Shown: positions 37,281 to 48,539 of the stretch, piece after piece
Position numbering within the stretch: the stretch's first letter is position 1
How the letters are laid out: every line of letters starts with the position of its first letter
Source of the DNA: Oncomelania hupensis
Taxonomy: Eukaryota; Mollusca; Gastropoda; Littorinimorpha; Pomatiopsidae
Assembly (NCBI GenBank): GCA_036898135.1
Contig: CM072523.1
Coordinates: 45,631,549-45,695,548, forward strand
DNA length: 64,000 nucleotides
Reading direction: 5' to 3'
Translations under genes and position numbers: made by a program
Notes under the pieces: generated by a model
What the model saw: the letters and a program-made list of their open reading frames with translations, nothing else
What the model was told of the DNA's origin: nothing
Database searches by the model: none

Positions 37281-37780
37281 NNNNNNNNNNNNNNNNNNNN
37301 NNNNNNNNNNNNNNNNNNNNNNNNNNNNNNNNNNNNNNNNNNNNNNNNNNNNNNNNNNNNNNNNNNNNNNNNNNNNNNNNNNNNNNNNNNNNNNNNNNNN
37401 NNNNNNNNNNNNNNNNNNNNNNNNNNNNNNNNNNNNNNNNNNNNNNNNNNNNNNNNNNNNNNNNNNNNNNNNNNNNNNNNNNNNNNNNNNNNNNNNNNNN
37501 NNNNNNNNNNNNNNNNNNNNNNNNNNNNNNNNNNNNNNNNNNNNNNNNNNNNNNNNNNNNNNNNNNNNNNNNNNNNNNNNNNNNNNNNNNNNNNNNNNNN
37601 NNNNNNNNNNNNNNNNNNNNNNNNNNNNNNNNNNNNNNNNNNNNNNNNNNNNNNNNNNNNNNNNNNNNNNNNNNNNNNNNNNNNNNNNNNNNNNNNNNNN
37701 NNNNNNNNNNNNNNNNNNNNNNNNNNNNNNNNNNNNNNNNNNNNNNNNNNNNNNNNNNNNNNNNNNNNNNNNNNNNNNNN
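37281..37780. other. Assembly gap of exactly 500 N
   Basis: An exact round length indicates a scaffolding placeholder, so the true size and content are unknown. Open frames that cross it are meaningless. Confidence 0.99.
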
Positions 37781-37849
37781 AACGAAGTGCTTTAGAACAC
37801 GAGATCCGTCGGACAACATTATATCCACACAAGAAAGTAAATCATTGTT

Positions 37850-37925
37850 ATTAATTATATGTACTGTCCTTATATAGCGCTTTCCAGCTCAAGAACTGCT
37901 CATGGCGCTGCCCAAGTGCTGTGAT
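37850..37925 (-). mobile_element. SINE-A tail fragment
   Basis: 'ccttatatagcgctttccag', 'tcaagaactgctcatggcgctg' match SINE-A positions about 40955-41000. Confidence 0.6.
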
Positions 37926-38139
37926 AGGCGCATGTTTTCAAATTCACAATGTGTTCTTTGATTTATATAAGTATGTATAAATAGGCATTTAACAATTTGA
38001 ATGTTTCGTATTAATTTTGTTAATTAATTTTCCTTTATACAAACACACACACCCACACACACACACATGCACACACACACTCACCCCCCCACACACACAC
38101 CCACACACACAACAGGCGTACAGTGAATTAAGTTTACAT
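37926..38139. repeat. Non-coding DNA with a (CA)n run
   Basis: CA-rich at 38041-38112 with C-run interruptions. Confidence 0.8.
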
Positions 38140-38440
38140 GATGCAATGCTTTCACGCGCTTTTTCTTCAGTCGAAATCTAAGCGCGGCGATCTAAAGAGA
38201 TCGCTAGTACCGAAATCGGAATAGAAATCAATACATTTAATTTTTTTGAAGTTTTGGATTAATCGCAACCGATACCATTATTAAAGGAGAGAAGATACCG
38301 GAGTACACGGAAAAAACCTTGGGTGCCCTGAAAAGTCTCGCACCTAAGTCACGTACGTTTGTCCCACGCGGTGTTCGAAGCCGCGACCTCCGGCTTAGGA
38401 AACCTCCTCTCTATCCACCGAGCTTCCGGGCCACACCGTT
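38140..38440 (-). mobile_element. SINE-B copy 3 (tRNA-headed)
   Basis: Full-length relative to 12196-12495. On minus it has an A-box-like stretch next to 'ctcggtggatagagagg' and a B-box-like 'ggcttcgaacac'. The body 'taccattattaaagg', 'ggagtacacgg' and 'ctgaaaagtctcgcacctaag' is conserved. Diverged by eye. Confidence 0.68.
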
Positions 38441-38520
38441 GGCGTTCTATCTCTAATACTTTGGGATCTAGCTAGACGTGTTCTTTCATTATTACCACCA
38501 ACAGTAACAAAGTAAAAAAA

Positions 38521-38760
38521 GGTCTCCGTGACCTATCGGTCGTTGGGGAAGGAAGCGCTTAGGACGTCCCTTTTCTCCAGGCCAGCTTAATGAGGGCAGG
38601 GCCTACCTCCTCTCCCTCGCTGCTTTATCTTCTCCGGTTCTCAACAGATCCATCCAGGGACAACCCATTCACAGCTGGGTGGATTGGAGTGTGCCGTGCG
38701 CTAGTTTTAATCGTTTTGTGTCGTATAGTGGTTGTCTCCTAGGCATGGTTCCCTGTCCAA
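38521..38760 (-). mobile_element. SINE-5S copy, minus, head unclear
   Basis: The body matches SINE-5S in reverse: 'ccctttttctccag'-like end, 'cagcttaatgagggcaggg', then 'tcgctgctttatcttctccgg'. The 5S-like head is not recognisable, so this is a partial or diverged copy. Confidence 0.5.
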
Positions 38761-38934
38761 GTAGGCCTACTTACCCTTCCCGCCGTTGCTTAACATGAAA
38801 TAATTATTGCCAGCCTGGTCCAAACCATGGCAACTTTTGTGCTAGTCTTTCGTTATTACTAGGAGACATAACAGTTAAACCACCCTGGTAGTGAAGTTGC
38901 TTTCAGCGCATATATCGGTAATGTATCCAGGTAG
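38761..38934. other. Non-coding DNA
   Basis: Nothing is recognised in this short spacer between the SINE-5S and RTE fragments. Confidence 0.4.
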
Positions 38935-39363
38935 GGTTTCACAGCAGACCTACAACGAAGAGTAAGCTTACAAAGCACGGAGATGAGGTGCTACAGAAGA
39001 CTTCTGGGCATTTCCTATACCCAGCACATCACCAACGACGAAGTCCGACAGACATTCATACAAGCCATTGGACAACACGATGACATGCTCTCAGTGGTGA
39101 AGAAACGAAAACTCCGATGGTATGGCCACGTCATAAGAGCATCAGTATTTGCAAAGACCCCCCCACCCTCCCCTCCCCCTGCATGGCACGGTGCGAGGAG
39201 GTAGAAGAAGAGGGAGACAGAAAAAGACGTGGGAGGACAACATTCGAGAATGAACTGGCTTGACACTGAGCGAAGCCATTGAAGACAGAGAAAGATGGTA
39301 TACGCTGGTTAAACAATCATCATTCTGTGCTGCCCAACGACTTTTCTAGTTACGGAATAGGAT
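38935..39363 (+). mobile_element. RTE-type non-LTR element, 3'-terminal fragment
   Basis: It encodes on plus 'MRCYRRLLGISYTQHITNDE', then 'AIGQHDDMLSVVKKRKLRWY'. The frame breaks at a C-rich insertion near 39159, after which 'GRQKKTWEDNIRE' and 'EDRERWYTLVK' follow in other frames. It ends with the 'tacggaatagg' tail junction. It is the same family as 34190-34453 and 51471-53530, and it is inactivated by frameshifts. Confidence 0.8.
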
Positions 39364-39390
39364 GTTAAGGTTCATCATACCACACCAAAA

Positions 39391-39705
39391 GATGGGCATG
39401 GCGCAGTATAATGTTTTGGTTAGGGCAGACGCTAACAAAATGTTTCGTGGAGCTAAGCCAAGCCTGGCCAGTGCTTGGATGGGCGACCGTGCTTGGAATG
39501 CAAACCTCCGAACAAAACAAAGAATGAAAGTACCGCACAAGACACACCCAGACCACCCAGCCTGCCTCTGGTTAGAACTGGAGAAGGTGAGACAGTGAGA
39601 GCACGGAGATGAAGCACCCCATTCATTAAGCTGGACCAAAAAAAGAGAGGTCCCAAAAGCCTCTTTTTCCAGCAACCACCTCCCTATGGCCACCATCGAA
39701 GTAAG
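39391..39705 (+). mobile_element. SINE-5S copy 3
   Basis: The head 'catggcgcagtataatg' is A-box-like. The 5S-like segment 'gagctaagcc' to 'cagtgcttggatgggcgacc' spans 39449-39487. The body 'actggagaaggtgagacagtg', 'cattcattaagctgga' and 'tatggccacc' follows. A second copy of the segment next to the head ('gggcagacgctaacaaaatg' type) occurs in reverse orientation at 39735-39775, probably a truncated minus copy. Confidence 0.65.
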
Positions 39706-39884
39706 GTTATACTAACCGCTTTCGACGTTGCCCAACGAAACATTTCTAGCGTCTGCCCCAACAAATACATTTTTACAATCGTGTGTGACTTTCGGGCTGT
39801 CTGTTCCATTTCGGAGGGACATTAGACTAATGCGCGAAGTTGCATTTACAAACAAAGAAATAAAAAAAAGGAGGATTGATAGAG

Positions 39885-39892
39885 AAAAAAAA

Positions 39893-39944
<52 letters not shown>

Positions 39945-40650
39945 AAAAGAAAATAAAGCAGAAAAAGGCATAAAAAAGAAAAAAAAGAGAAAGAAAAGAA
40001 AAAGAAATAGAGAAAATGAAAAATAAAAAAAAGAAAAAAAAAAAAAAAAATAAAAAAAAGAGAAAGAACAGAAAAAGAAATAAAGAGAGAGAAAAAACAG
40101 AAAAAGAGAGAAAGAAAAGAAAAAGAAATAAAGAGAGAGAAAGAACCGAAAAAGAAATAAAGAGAGAGAGAGAAAGAACAGAAAAAGAAATAAAGAGAGA
40201 AAGAAAAGAAAAAGAAATAAAGGGAGAGAAAGAAAAGAAAAAGAAATAAAGTGAGAGAAAGAAAAGAAAAAGAAATAATGAGAGAGAAAGAACAGAAAAA
40301 GAAATAAAGAGAGAGAAAGAAAAGAAAAAGAAATAAAGAGAGAGAAAGAAAAGAAAAAGGTATAAAGAGAGAGAAAGAAAAGAAAAAGAAATAAAGAGAG
40401 AAAAAGAACAGAAAAAGAAATAAAGAGAGAAAGAGAAAAGAAAAAGAAAGAGATAGAAAGAAAAGAAAAAGATATAAAGAGAGAGAAAGAAAAGAAAAAA
40501 AAAATAAAGAGAGAGAAAGAAAATCAAAAAGTAATAAAGAGAAAAAGAAAAGAAAAAGAAAGAAAGAGAAAAAAGAAAAGAAAAAGAAAGAAAGAAAGAG
40601 ATAGAAAGAAAAGAAAAGAAAAAGAAAGACAAAAAGACTCAAGAACGAAA
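39885..40650. repeat. GA-rich satellite-like array
   Basis: About 40 bp of pure (GAAA)n is followed by about 650 bp built from a degenerate unit of roughly 25-35 bp around 'gagagaaagaaaagaaaaag' plus 'aaataaa'. It is a minisatellite that has grown out of a purine microsatellite. The serine/phenylalanine/leucine-repeat minus frames are artefacts. Confidence 0.9.
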
Positions 40651-40897
40651 AAGAAAGCTCAATGTTTATTCTTCACTGGACTCTACGTCGTTTACAAATA
40701 GGCCTACATGAATAAATAACGACGGCAGACCGACAAAAAAAGGAAAGAAAATAATTGAACAATAGATTTGGAACCAGAGAAAAAACAAGATGGCAAGCTT
40801 TTTAAATGTATTTCCAGAGACTCACACCCAATGCAATATGCATTTTCAAAAGTGCCCATTAATTTGATTGTGCTATCACTCGGCTTGATCCTAACGA
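40651..40897. other. Non-coding DNA
   Basis: Nothing is recognised. Confidence 0.4.
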
Positions 40898-41378
40898 AAT
40901 TTATTTATTATTTATTATTTATTTATTATTTTATTTATTTATTTATTTAATCGTTCTTATATAGCGCTTTACCAGCTCAAGAGCTGCTCAAGGCGCTGGC
41001 CGATACAGGATCTAACTCAAGCCGCCCGAGACGCGCACCCGCAGCCTTTGGGCGCATGGTCTGACGCCCGTACAACTGAGCACAATCCTGGGCAGCCAGG
41101 GATGGGGAGAAGGACCTAAGTGCATGCTGGGTGTGTTCTTGTCACCGGCACTCACCCGTCTAGGACATGAGCGTCAGGATCTTTAAAGTCCGTTATGATG
41201 GAATGTATGCGACACAGACTGGACCTCGGTTTATACTCTCATCCGAAGGAGTAGGAAACGGGAGTAAAGTGTCTTTCCCAAGGACACAACACAATGCCCC
41301 GGCCTGGGCTCGAACCCGGGACCTTCAGATCCGCAAGCCAAAGCTCTACCATTAGGCCACCGTACCTCCCAAAAGGCA
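40898..41378 (-). mobile_element. SINE-A, fullest copy (tRNA-headed)
   Basis: Read on minus, the head is 'ggtggcctaatggtagagc' (A box) followed by 'ggtcccgggttcgagccc' (B box), 41305-41372. The body holds 'tgtgtccttgggaaagacac', 'gaccgaggtccagtctg'-type sequence, 'agatcctgacgctcat' and 'agcgctatataag', and the tail is (TTTA)n-like at 40898-40950. It defines the family for the fragments at 950, 9560, 13664, 23160, 28561 and 37850. Only the promoter part is tRNA-like, so it is not a tRNA gene. Confidence 0.78.
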
Positions 41379-42029
41379 AAGATGGAATAATAGGCCACTG
41401 TCCAAACTATCTACAAAAGGGAAGAAAAAAAATCGGCTATGTCACTGTTTTGATACAACGCAAAACGCCTGTACAAACTGGTGCGGCGGAATGACATTAA
41501 GATGGCCTGTGAGAAATTACAAGTACGCATGATACAACGTGTTTTTTTCAATAATGGTACCGGATGCAGTCAATATAAAAATTTCAAAAATAAAAATTCG
41601 ATTTTCTTTCCGTCTTCTAATAGCGATCTCCCTGCCTTTACACCACCTGTTTGATTGATGGATGTGTGTTTGGTGTGTGTGAGGGTGGAAGAACAATGAG
41701 CGTGTATGTGGGGGGGGGGGGGGGGGTGGGGGGGGGGGGGGGGTGGGGGGGGGGGGGGGGGGGGGGGGTTTGGTATAGATCGCCGCGCTTGAGCCTGATT
41801 GATCTGGGGAAAGGCGCGTATAGCATCCTGTATTATTATTATTATTATTGTTTAACTGTAGATAAAGTATCTACGGAAGTAAAAATGACGAATTTCGGTT
41901 TAATTTTTCTGGAGAGAAGGTCGTTGTTTTTTTTTTTTGGTTTTTTTTTTTTTGAACAAACAACAGAGAAATTGGGAGCGACGCATCGGCAGCCGGGACT
42001 GTTACTGAAGGATGGCCCATGACGTGTGA
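41379..42029. repeat. Non-coding DNA with a long G-run
   Basis: A run of G with single T interruptions occupies 41710-41768 and is a likely sequencing and assembly weak point. The segment 'gatagcgatctccctg' to 'ttgatctgggg' around it (41615-41815) resembles a piece of the 15.15-kb duplication unit (15260-15390), so an old copy of that unit seems to be present. Confidence 0.6.
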
Positions 42030-42295
42030 AGTACCTGTATGCCAAATCACTTCAGCCGATTTTTGAGATATTGATCCAAACGTGTTTACCAACAAAAATG
42101 ACTCCAGTGACCTTGACCTTTGCGATTGAGCAAGTATGATGGCACGGGAGGTAGGACACTAATCTAAGTAACCTCTCTACGAAGTTTGGTCAAAATCTGT
42201 TGAGTGGTTATTGAGATACGCCTTTCAACGGACCGACAGATTGACTGAGCGATCGACCGACCGACCGACACTTGGCCCCTGCTGATTGCCCCCCG
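42030..42295 (+). mobile_element. Unclassified interspersed repeat ending in GACC units
   Basis: 'gaccttgacctttgcg', 'gaagtttggtcaaaatctgttgagtgg' and 'attgagatacgc', followed by tandem 'cgac' units at 42249-42270, form a pattern that I associate with dispersed repeats in mollusc genomes. This rests on general recollection, not on a second copy in the window. Confidence 0.35.
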
Positions 42296-43539
42296 ACTAT
42301 GTCAGGTTAGCCTGGAAATACGAAAAGTAACAAGGCAAAGAAGTCAAGAACACAATCTTTTAATGTCCATCTTATTTCTAACCCCTTTCTCTATCCCTCT
42401 GTTTCTCTCTTTGTCCCGCCCTTCTCCCCGACACACACACTCCCCCGTCTGTCTCTCTGTGTCTGCCTTTCTTCGCTGCCTTCCTCACTGTCTGTCTGTA
42501 TCTATCTGTTTCTTTCTCTTCCCCTCTATCTCTCCCTTCCCTCCTTCTCTCCTGCAAGACCTCAAATTTCACTTTCCTTTTTTTTTAAAAGTCTGAGCCA
42601 AGAGGCTCTCACATACACACCCATACCTATAACAGCACAACACACCATCCACTGACGACCGCTCAGCAAAAGAAGAGGTCTCAATATATAAGCGCTTGTC
42701 TCATCATGTCACTAGGTTTTCTTGTATTTTAAGGCGGCGTAAAAACCCATTTTAATTCATTCTTGGAAGAGACACCCCCTTCACACACATACACATCTGG
42801 CTAATACCAGAACACACCATCATTTGCAGACCGCTCAGCCAGTCAAACACTATTGACCTGTCTTGATGTATCCACCCAAAGGACCCCACCACCAACACAA
42901 ACAAAATCAATCAACAGTCATTATTGTTGTGTTTATTGTTTCAGTGTCTATTGTTTTATTGTTTTATTTGGGATTTTTAGACCGAATTTTCATTGTCACT
43001 CCCATGCTTCCATCGATTTTGTAAACATATAGTATATTTTCTAACAACAAACCCTGAAGGATGACTACAACTATTTTATGCTTAAATCCACTAACATGAA
43101 ATATACGTTCTTTAAAAAAATAGAAAGATAATAAAAAAATATAAAAAAAACTCAACGAGAACAGGTACACTACAATTCTGAACACAAATAATACGCAAAT
43201 ACACCTACATATGCACGAATATGCAAGCACACGCATAACCACACACACACAAACACACAAACATGCAAGCACATGCACACACGCAGAAACAGATAGACAC
43301 ACTCACACAAATTGTGACAATTTATTCAGAAATCGTGACAAAGTGTTATACTACAACCCATTGTCTTTTGATACTAATAAAATATTAGCATTGAAACCAA
43401 CAGGCGCACGAAAACATGAGCAAAGGAAACTCACACTCAAGCAATCAAAAGGCACACGATCACTCTCCCTCGTACTTACACCAGCAGTAAACTAGTCATT
43501 GTTCTTGGACATGGATCGTCGCTAGTCTGCACTATGGAT
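42296..43539. other. Non-coding DNA, CT- and CA-rich in parts
   Basis: Pyrimidine-rich at 42355-42560 and CA-rich at 43230-43310. No gene is recognised. Confidence 0.5.
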
Positions 43540-43619
43540 GATTATCCAACCATTTTTAACAGTTCTGTGTTAATTTGTTACATAATAAATATAACAAATG
43601 CCAAATTTTGGGATTGTAT

Positions 43620-43654
<35 letters not shown>

Positions 43655-44118
43655 CACACACACATACATAAACCAAAAATACAACACATCACCATACTAA
43701 AAGCATAGTAGTTACATATTTCTTCTTCTTTTTTTTAAAATACCAAACTGGGTTAATAATAATTCAATCAAGAATGTATTGTTATATTAAGTTATAATTC
43801 TTGCATTCACACATATGCATACACACACGCACCCACTCACGTATAGGCACAAACACACACACACACACACACGTACACAAAGAGAAGCACAGACATACCC
43901 ACTCACATAAATAAACTCACATATACCCCCGTCCTCTTTCTCACACATACACACGCACAGAGACACAGCCAGACAGACACACACACACGCACGCACACAC
44001 ACACATCCTCCGATGACCGCCCAGCCATCATCTGCCATTATCTATCGTGCCTCTTGGACGACTTCTGCGAGCGCCAGGCTAGAAGTTACCGTTCCGTTGT
44101 AGTCAAGCGGGCACTGAT
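43540..44118. repeat. Tandem duplication of about 0.6 kb, unit 1
   Basis: It begins 'gattatccaaccatttttaac' and contains a (CT)n array (43621-43651), 'aagcatagtagttacatatt', a CA-rich part and 'gtgcctcttggacgacttctg'. It is colinear with 44119-44727. Confidence 0.88.
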
Positions 44119-44199
44119 TATCCAACCATTTTTAACGGTTCTGTGTTAATTTGTTAAATAATTAATAAATATAACAAATGCCAAATTTTGGGATTGTAT

Positions 44200-44260
<61 letters not shown>

Positions 44261-44727
44261 CTCTCTCTCTCACACACACATACATAAACCAAAAATACAG
44301 CACATCACCATACTAAAAGCATAGTAGTTACATATTTCTTCTTTTTTTAAATACCAAGCTGGGTTAGTAATAATTCAATCAAGAATGTAGTGTTATATTA
44401 AGTTATAATTCTTGCATACACACATATGCATACACACACGCACCCACTCACGTCTAGGCACAAACACACACATACACACACACGTACACAAAGAGAAGCA
44501 CAGACATACCCACTCACATAAATAAACACACACATAACCCCGTCCTCTTTCTCACACATACACACGCACAGAGACACAGCCAGACAGACACACACACACG
44601 CACGCACACACACACACACATCCTCCGATGACCGCCCAGCTATCATCTGCCATTATCTATCGTGCCTCTTGGACGACTTCTGCGAGCGCCAGGCTAGAAG
44701 TTACCGTTCCGTTGTAGTCAAGCGGGC
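44119..44727. repeat. Tandem duplication of about 0.6 kb, unit 2
   Basis: It differs from unit 1 mainly in the length of its (CT)n array (44201-44271 against 43621-43651) and in CA repeat number. Single-base differences elsewhere are few. Confidence 0.88.
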
Positions 44728-44935
44728 ACTAAAAAGCCAGGAAACCGCCCGACACTTTATTAGTGCCGTAAAGTAAACCACAGGCGCATCGCACTGTCAC
44801 CTTTCTTCTATAGTAGTACAACGATATCATCGTCGTTGTCGTCGGCGTTGTCATCATCATCTTCGTCATCATCATCATCATCGTCGTTGTTATCATTATC
44901 TTCGTCATCATCGTCGTCGTCATCATCGTCACCCC

Positions 44936-45021
<86 letters not shown>

Positions 45022-45022
45022 G
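44728..45022. repeat. (CAT)n microsatellite with an interrupted left flank
   Basis: Interrupted CGT/CAT units from 44827, then near-perfect CAT from 44938 to 45020. Poly-D, poly-M and poly-S frames are artefacts. Confidence 0.93.
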
Positions 45023-45784
45023 GTTTGTACACAGATTTAAAGAGTTTTCGATCTCTCGTACACAGCGTGTTTGAGACCAAACGTTTTCTTCCATATAGAA
45101 AAGGAGAATATAGTCCCCTACTAGTCTCTGGCAAACTGTATGTCGGCCTCTCTCTGTTTTTTCTTTTTCTTTCCAGAACGTTAGTAACAATAGAAGCAGT
45201 AATATCGTTTTTGATTATTTTATTTTACCCAACGTAAATACAATCACAGTTCACATAACACAGCATAAAGAAACATAAATAAAACTATAATTTTTAGATT
45301 TCGTATTGGTCCGCTAGTAATATCACAAAAGATACAGCCATAGAAATTGACAGTTGTGTTAAAAAAATATAAATATAGTTTTTATTCTTTTGTTTCAGGG
45401 TTACATTCTTCAGCAATCTTTGCAAACTTGGCCATTTCATCTCCAAACTTGTTTTTCCAACTAGAAAACGAACAGGCGGGAACCAAAAGACAGCGACGGC
45501 ATCAACATCTTTATTATAAGCACCGTCGCCAACAACTGCAAAAGAAAGCAAACATCCGCATCGCAATCATCACAAGCAGCAAACATCAACAATGACCGGC
45601 ATCAACACCAACGTCTCTCAAAGTCATCATCATTATTATCGCCGTCCACATCAACACGCGAGCCCTTTCATCATCAACATTGCAACTTCATCAGTCGCAC
45701 CAGCTTCGCTGGCAAACTGAAGTTTGCCGTATCGACCTCATCGTAGAGTTCTTGTGTCGTGCTGAAGCGGCAGCGCTCCGTCGC
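45023..45784. other. Non-coding DNA
   Basis: No repeat or coding sequence is recognised, apart from a short hairpin 'ggcaaactgaagtttgcc' at about 45711-45728. Confidence 0.45.
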
Positions 45785-46075
45785 CTTGATGGCAACGCAG
45801 CAATATTCTGGAAACACATTCATTCGGGTAATGTGAAGTTTTAACTCCAGCCCGTTATATATTGTCGGATTGGGAATGAGTCCCTCTTCTTAAGGATTCT
45901 ACGTCACTACAAGGAACACGTCAATAACAACATTATAAGATAGCCTACAAAGTGCCGGTTTGATGGTCATGCAGCAATATACAGGATTCTGCATTCAGGT
46001 GGAGTTAATTTCAGCAGCGGTTTATGTTGCCGGACTCCCAAAAATTACGTTCTTCTTCAAGAATACTCCGTTTAC
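45785..46075. repeat. Decayed tandem duplication, period about 173 bp
   Basis: 'gatggcaacgcagcaatatt' at 45788 corresponds to 'gatggtcatgcagcaatata' at 45961. The following motifs (CATTCGGGT against CATTCAGGT, then 'gttaatttcagc', 'gccggact' and 'cttcttcaag' counterparts) keep the same order. The copies are strongly diverged, so the duplication is old. Confidence 0.55.
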
Positions 46076-46825
46076 TTTAAAATAAAAGTCTACACGGAGA
46101 AAGAGTACATTCCGAGCGCTGGGTTATTGCTCGACTTATAAATTGTTGTTGTTCTTCTTCTTCTCCTCCTCCTTCTTAAAGATACTGGGAAACGAGTAAA
46201 ACGATCGAAGAAGATAAAACACACCAGACCAAAAGATTCGACTCTACCCATGCACCTCGTCAAAATGGCTCGCCAGGAACTACCAGTCCACTCATGGATT
46301 CTGTGAATACCCCGTCAATACGTTCTTATCTGAAGTACTTATGCAGTGTTTGTGTGTCGTGTACCATATTTCATATGAAGCTCACCGACATTGTGTTTTA
46401 CAACGCTTGGTTAAACCACAATGTTTATCATCTTCGTATATTCGTCGAAGTGGCCTAAAATGTCTTACAATTATTTTGTCATCGTAATCTATCATCTGCC
46501 TTTCCCCCCCCTCCCTCTCCTTCGTCCCTCTTTCTTCCCCCAAGGAATCAGCCATTGCGGAATGCCAAGATTGTTGTGAGGCAATAAGTGGGTTAAATAT
46601 CAATCTCCTGCATTGACTAGACAGGCCAGACTTGGATCGCCACACAGTTTCATGTGAGGCCCTGTCTGGTTTAAAAAAAATATACTTTTTTGTGTTGGTC
46701 CTTCTCCAGTGTGATGGTTTAACTTTATAAAACTGCACAAGTTTCGACATGTCCTTCCACATCCTCTTGATTTAGTAGCAACCAACGAATTGCGTCGAGA
46801 CAAAGGGCGCGACCAATCATTCATC
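46076..46825 (+). promoter_or_regulatory. Upstream flank of the kinase gene (possible promoter and 5' UTR)
   Basis: About 750 bp of mostly unique DNA precede the start codon at 46826. No clear TATA box or initiator can be assigned, so the promoter label is positional inference. The bases before ATG ('tcattcatcATG') are acceptable but weak as a start context. Confidence 0.3.
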
Positions 46826-47116
46826 ATGTTTTTACGGCGACGCAGCTTGATTATTCTTTTGCTGCCTGCCTTTGGCTACACGTTTGTGATGTACTCACTG
46901 ATTGGTCGGACCTGCAAGGACGAGGAGTCCTTTTTCGGGAAAGATTATTCTCTTTACGATGAGGAGGTAATGGGGAGGGACTCGCATCGTGAGCTTCTCA
47001 TGGAAAACCCTGAACAAAATGTTCCAGCGCGCTTATCTCAAAGAACAAGAGCTAAGCACCGCTACAGACAGAGACAGACGTCAACGTTCCAGGCTGAGCC
47101 GTTTGATATTAAGAGG
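46826..47116 (+). CDS. PKDCC/VLK-like extracellular kinase, exon 1 (signal-anchor and stalk)
   Basis: It encodes residues 1-97 of a protein kinase-like protein. The ATG at 46826 is chosen because basic residues (MFLRRR) are followed at once by a hydrophobic segment of about 20 residues (7-26), a signal peptide or type II membrane anchor for the secretory pathway. An upstream in-frame TTG lacks this logic. Residues 30-97 form a polar stalk rich in acidic, then basic residues, including a possible furin-type RQRQ/RTRAK region. The exon ends after AAG AGG at a GTTTGT donor, phase 0, matching the phase-0 acceptor of exon 2 at 48130. VLK/PKDCC phosphorylates tyrosines on secreted proteins. Family membership comes from exons 2-3. 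The exon is weaker evidence on its own, and an extra exon between 1 and 2 cannot be excluded. Confidence 0.62.
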
Positions 47117-47268
47117 GTTTGTTTAGTGATTCATTGTTTGACTACTTGATTGGTGGACATCTTTGTGGTGGTGGTGGTTGTTTTGAAATAGTGGTTGTTA
47201 TATTAATGATTATTCAATTTTTGTTTTAGAGACAAGGTCTGCTTGTGTGTCTGTCTGCCTGTCTGTCT

Positions 47269-47340
<72 letters not shown>

Positions 47341-48129
47341 AGCGAATCCTAATTCGTAATAACCCTTTATTTATTTATTTGATTTGATTTTACTTTAAGA
47401 TCTATTCGCGCAATTCACAACAAATTATTTGAAGTATACACACATTAAGAGTGAATTAAAATAAATAAATTGTAATAAATTAAAATAAACTAAAATAAAG
47501 ACAACAGTTTGAATATCAAACAAAACAAACTCACGTCTAGTTACTGCATATTTATGAGTAATTATGAGGAAGAAAGCACGATGATCAAAATACGAGCTTG
47601 TTCCAATGATCTCGGAATTTTTTTTTTTTTTAGCATCATGGAAAAGTACGTACAGCCTAAGCAATTATATAGATCTATAATGTGTATGATAATATATTAA
47701 ATTATAAATAGAAATATTTTAACTTCCTTTTGTAAACGAAGTTATTCTGCTAAAACCTTTGTTAAAAAACTTTTTTTTTTCAATCCAGAGATCGCTTTAA
47801 CTAATCAGTATATTTCAAACATTCCATTTCCATGATAACTGACATACGTATGAAGGATTATAATCTTGAGGATGGGATAGTCCTTATAAAAATAGACCGG
47901 TTCATTTAAGCGTGTCAGTGTAAATTCAATTAATATTACTTGTTCAGAGTCTTGACATAGTTTATCAAGAACTAATATATCACCCTTGTCTTCTGACCTG
48001 CCTGATAGCCCGTCTCTTCGCCTCCAAACTATCTAGAGGTAGGACACTTTTGGATGATAATGTAATTAGTATTAATTTATCCAAGTTCATTCTATATTTA
48101 TGTTCATTATTTGTTTCGTCTGTTTTCAG
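47117..48129 (+). other. Intron 1 of the kinase gene
   Basis: The intron runs from a GTTTGT donor to a 'ctgttttcag' acceptor. It contains a C-run and (CT)n array at 47271-47336 and otherwise unique AT-rich DNA. No transposon is recognised, in contrast to intron 2. Confidence 0.6.
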
Positions 48130-48331
48130 ACGACACCACCTCGATATCCTTTCAACTGCACAAACATTCCCCACATCAAGCTAAGGAAGAAAATCGGTCA
48201 CGGCGTCTCCAAGCAGACGTTTTTGGGCGAGTATCGCGGGCAAAGCGTGGCCGTCAAAATGGTGACGCGTCACATCCATGACGTCAAAAATTGCCTTGAC
48301 GCACTTAAGACCCACAATGACGTCAAAGAGG
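48130..48331 (+). CDS. PKDCC/VLK-like extracellular kinase, exon 2 (glycine loop and catalytic lysine)
   Basis: It encodes residues 98-164. It opens after a polypyrimidine-AG acceptor and closes at GAGG|GTAAGG, phase 1. The sequence has a cysteine (107), then the nucleotide-binding loop I119-G-H-G-V-S-K-Q, then 'GQSVAVKMV' with the predicted ATP-anchoring lysine K140. The order (cysteine, short strand, loop with one intact glycine pair, G-x-x-VA-K, then a spacer with D and C) parallels the vertebrate PKDCC N-lobe as I know it ('GSGYTKAVY', 'AVALKAV'). The loop lacks the third glycine of cytoplasmic kinases, as in PKDCC. Other secretory-pathway kinases such as POMK are possible alternatives, but the exon 3 match favours PKDCC. 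Confidence 0.72.
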
Positions 48332-48539
48332 GTAAGGATTTGAATTCCAAAGACATCAGTTAAACACAGTAATTTTTGTCCCCCGGGAGAATATTGTTCA
48401 GTAGGTTGATTGGCGCGGCCCTGCCTGCAGCCTGTAAATTAACCTTTTCCCTGTCAACGTCTTAGCCCACTAATGGAGTTTTTCTTGGAAAGTCATGTTT
48501 TATCTACTTTTATCAAGCCGTTTTACCACATTGCAAACT

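Noticed and set aside
37206..37877. Open frames across the N block
   Set aside because: They consist of unknown residues from the 500-N gap.
41305..41372. Possible tRNA gene on minus
   Set aside because: The head is tRNA-like but continues into the SINE-A body with a tail and has several dispersed relatives.
46382..46762. 126-codon minus-strand frame upstream of the kinase gene
   Set aside because: No recognisable motif and no supporting context; its length is compatible with chance.
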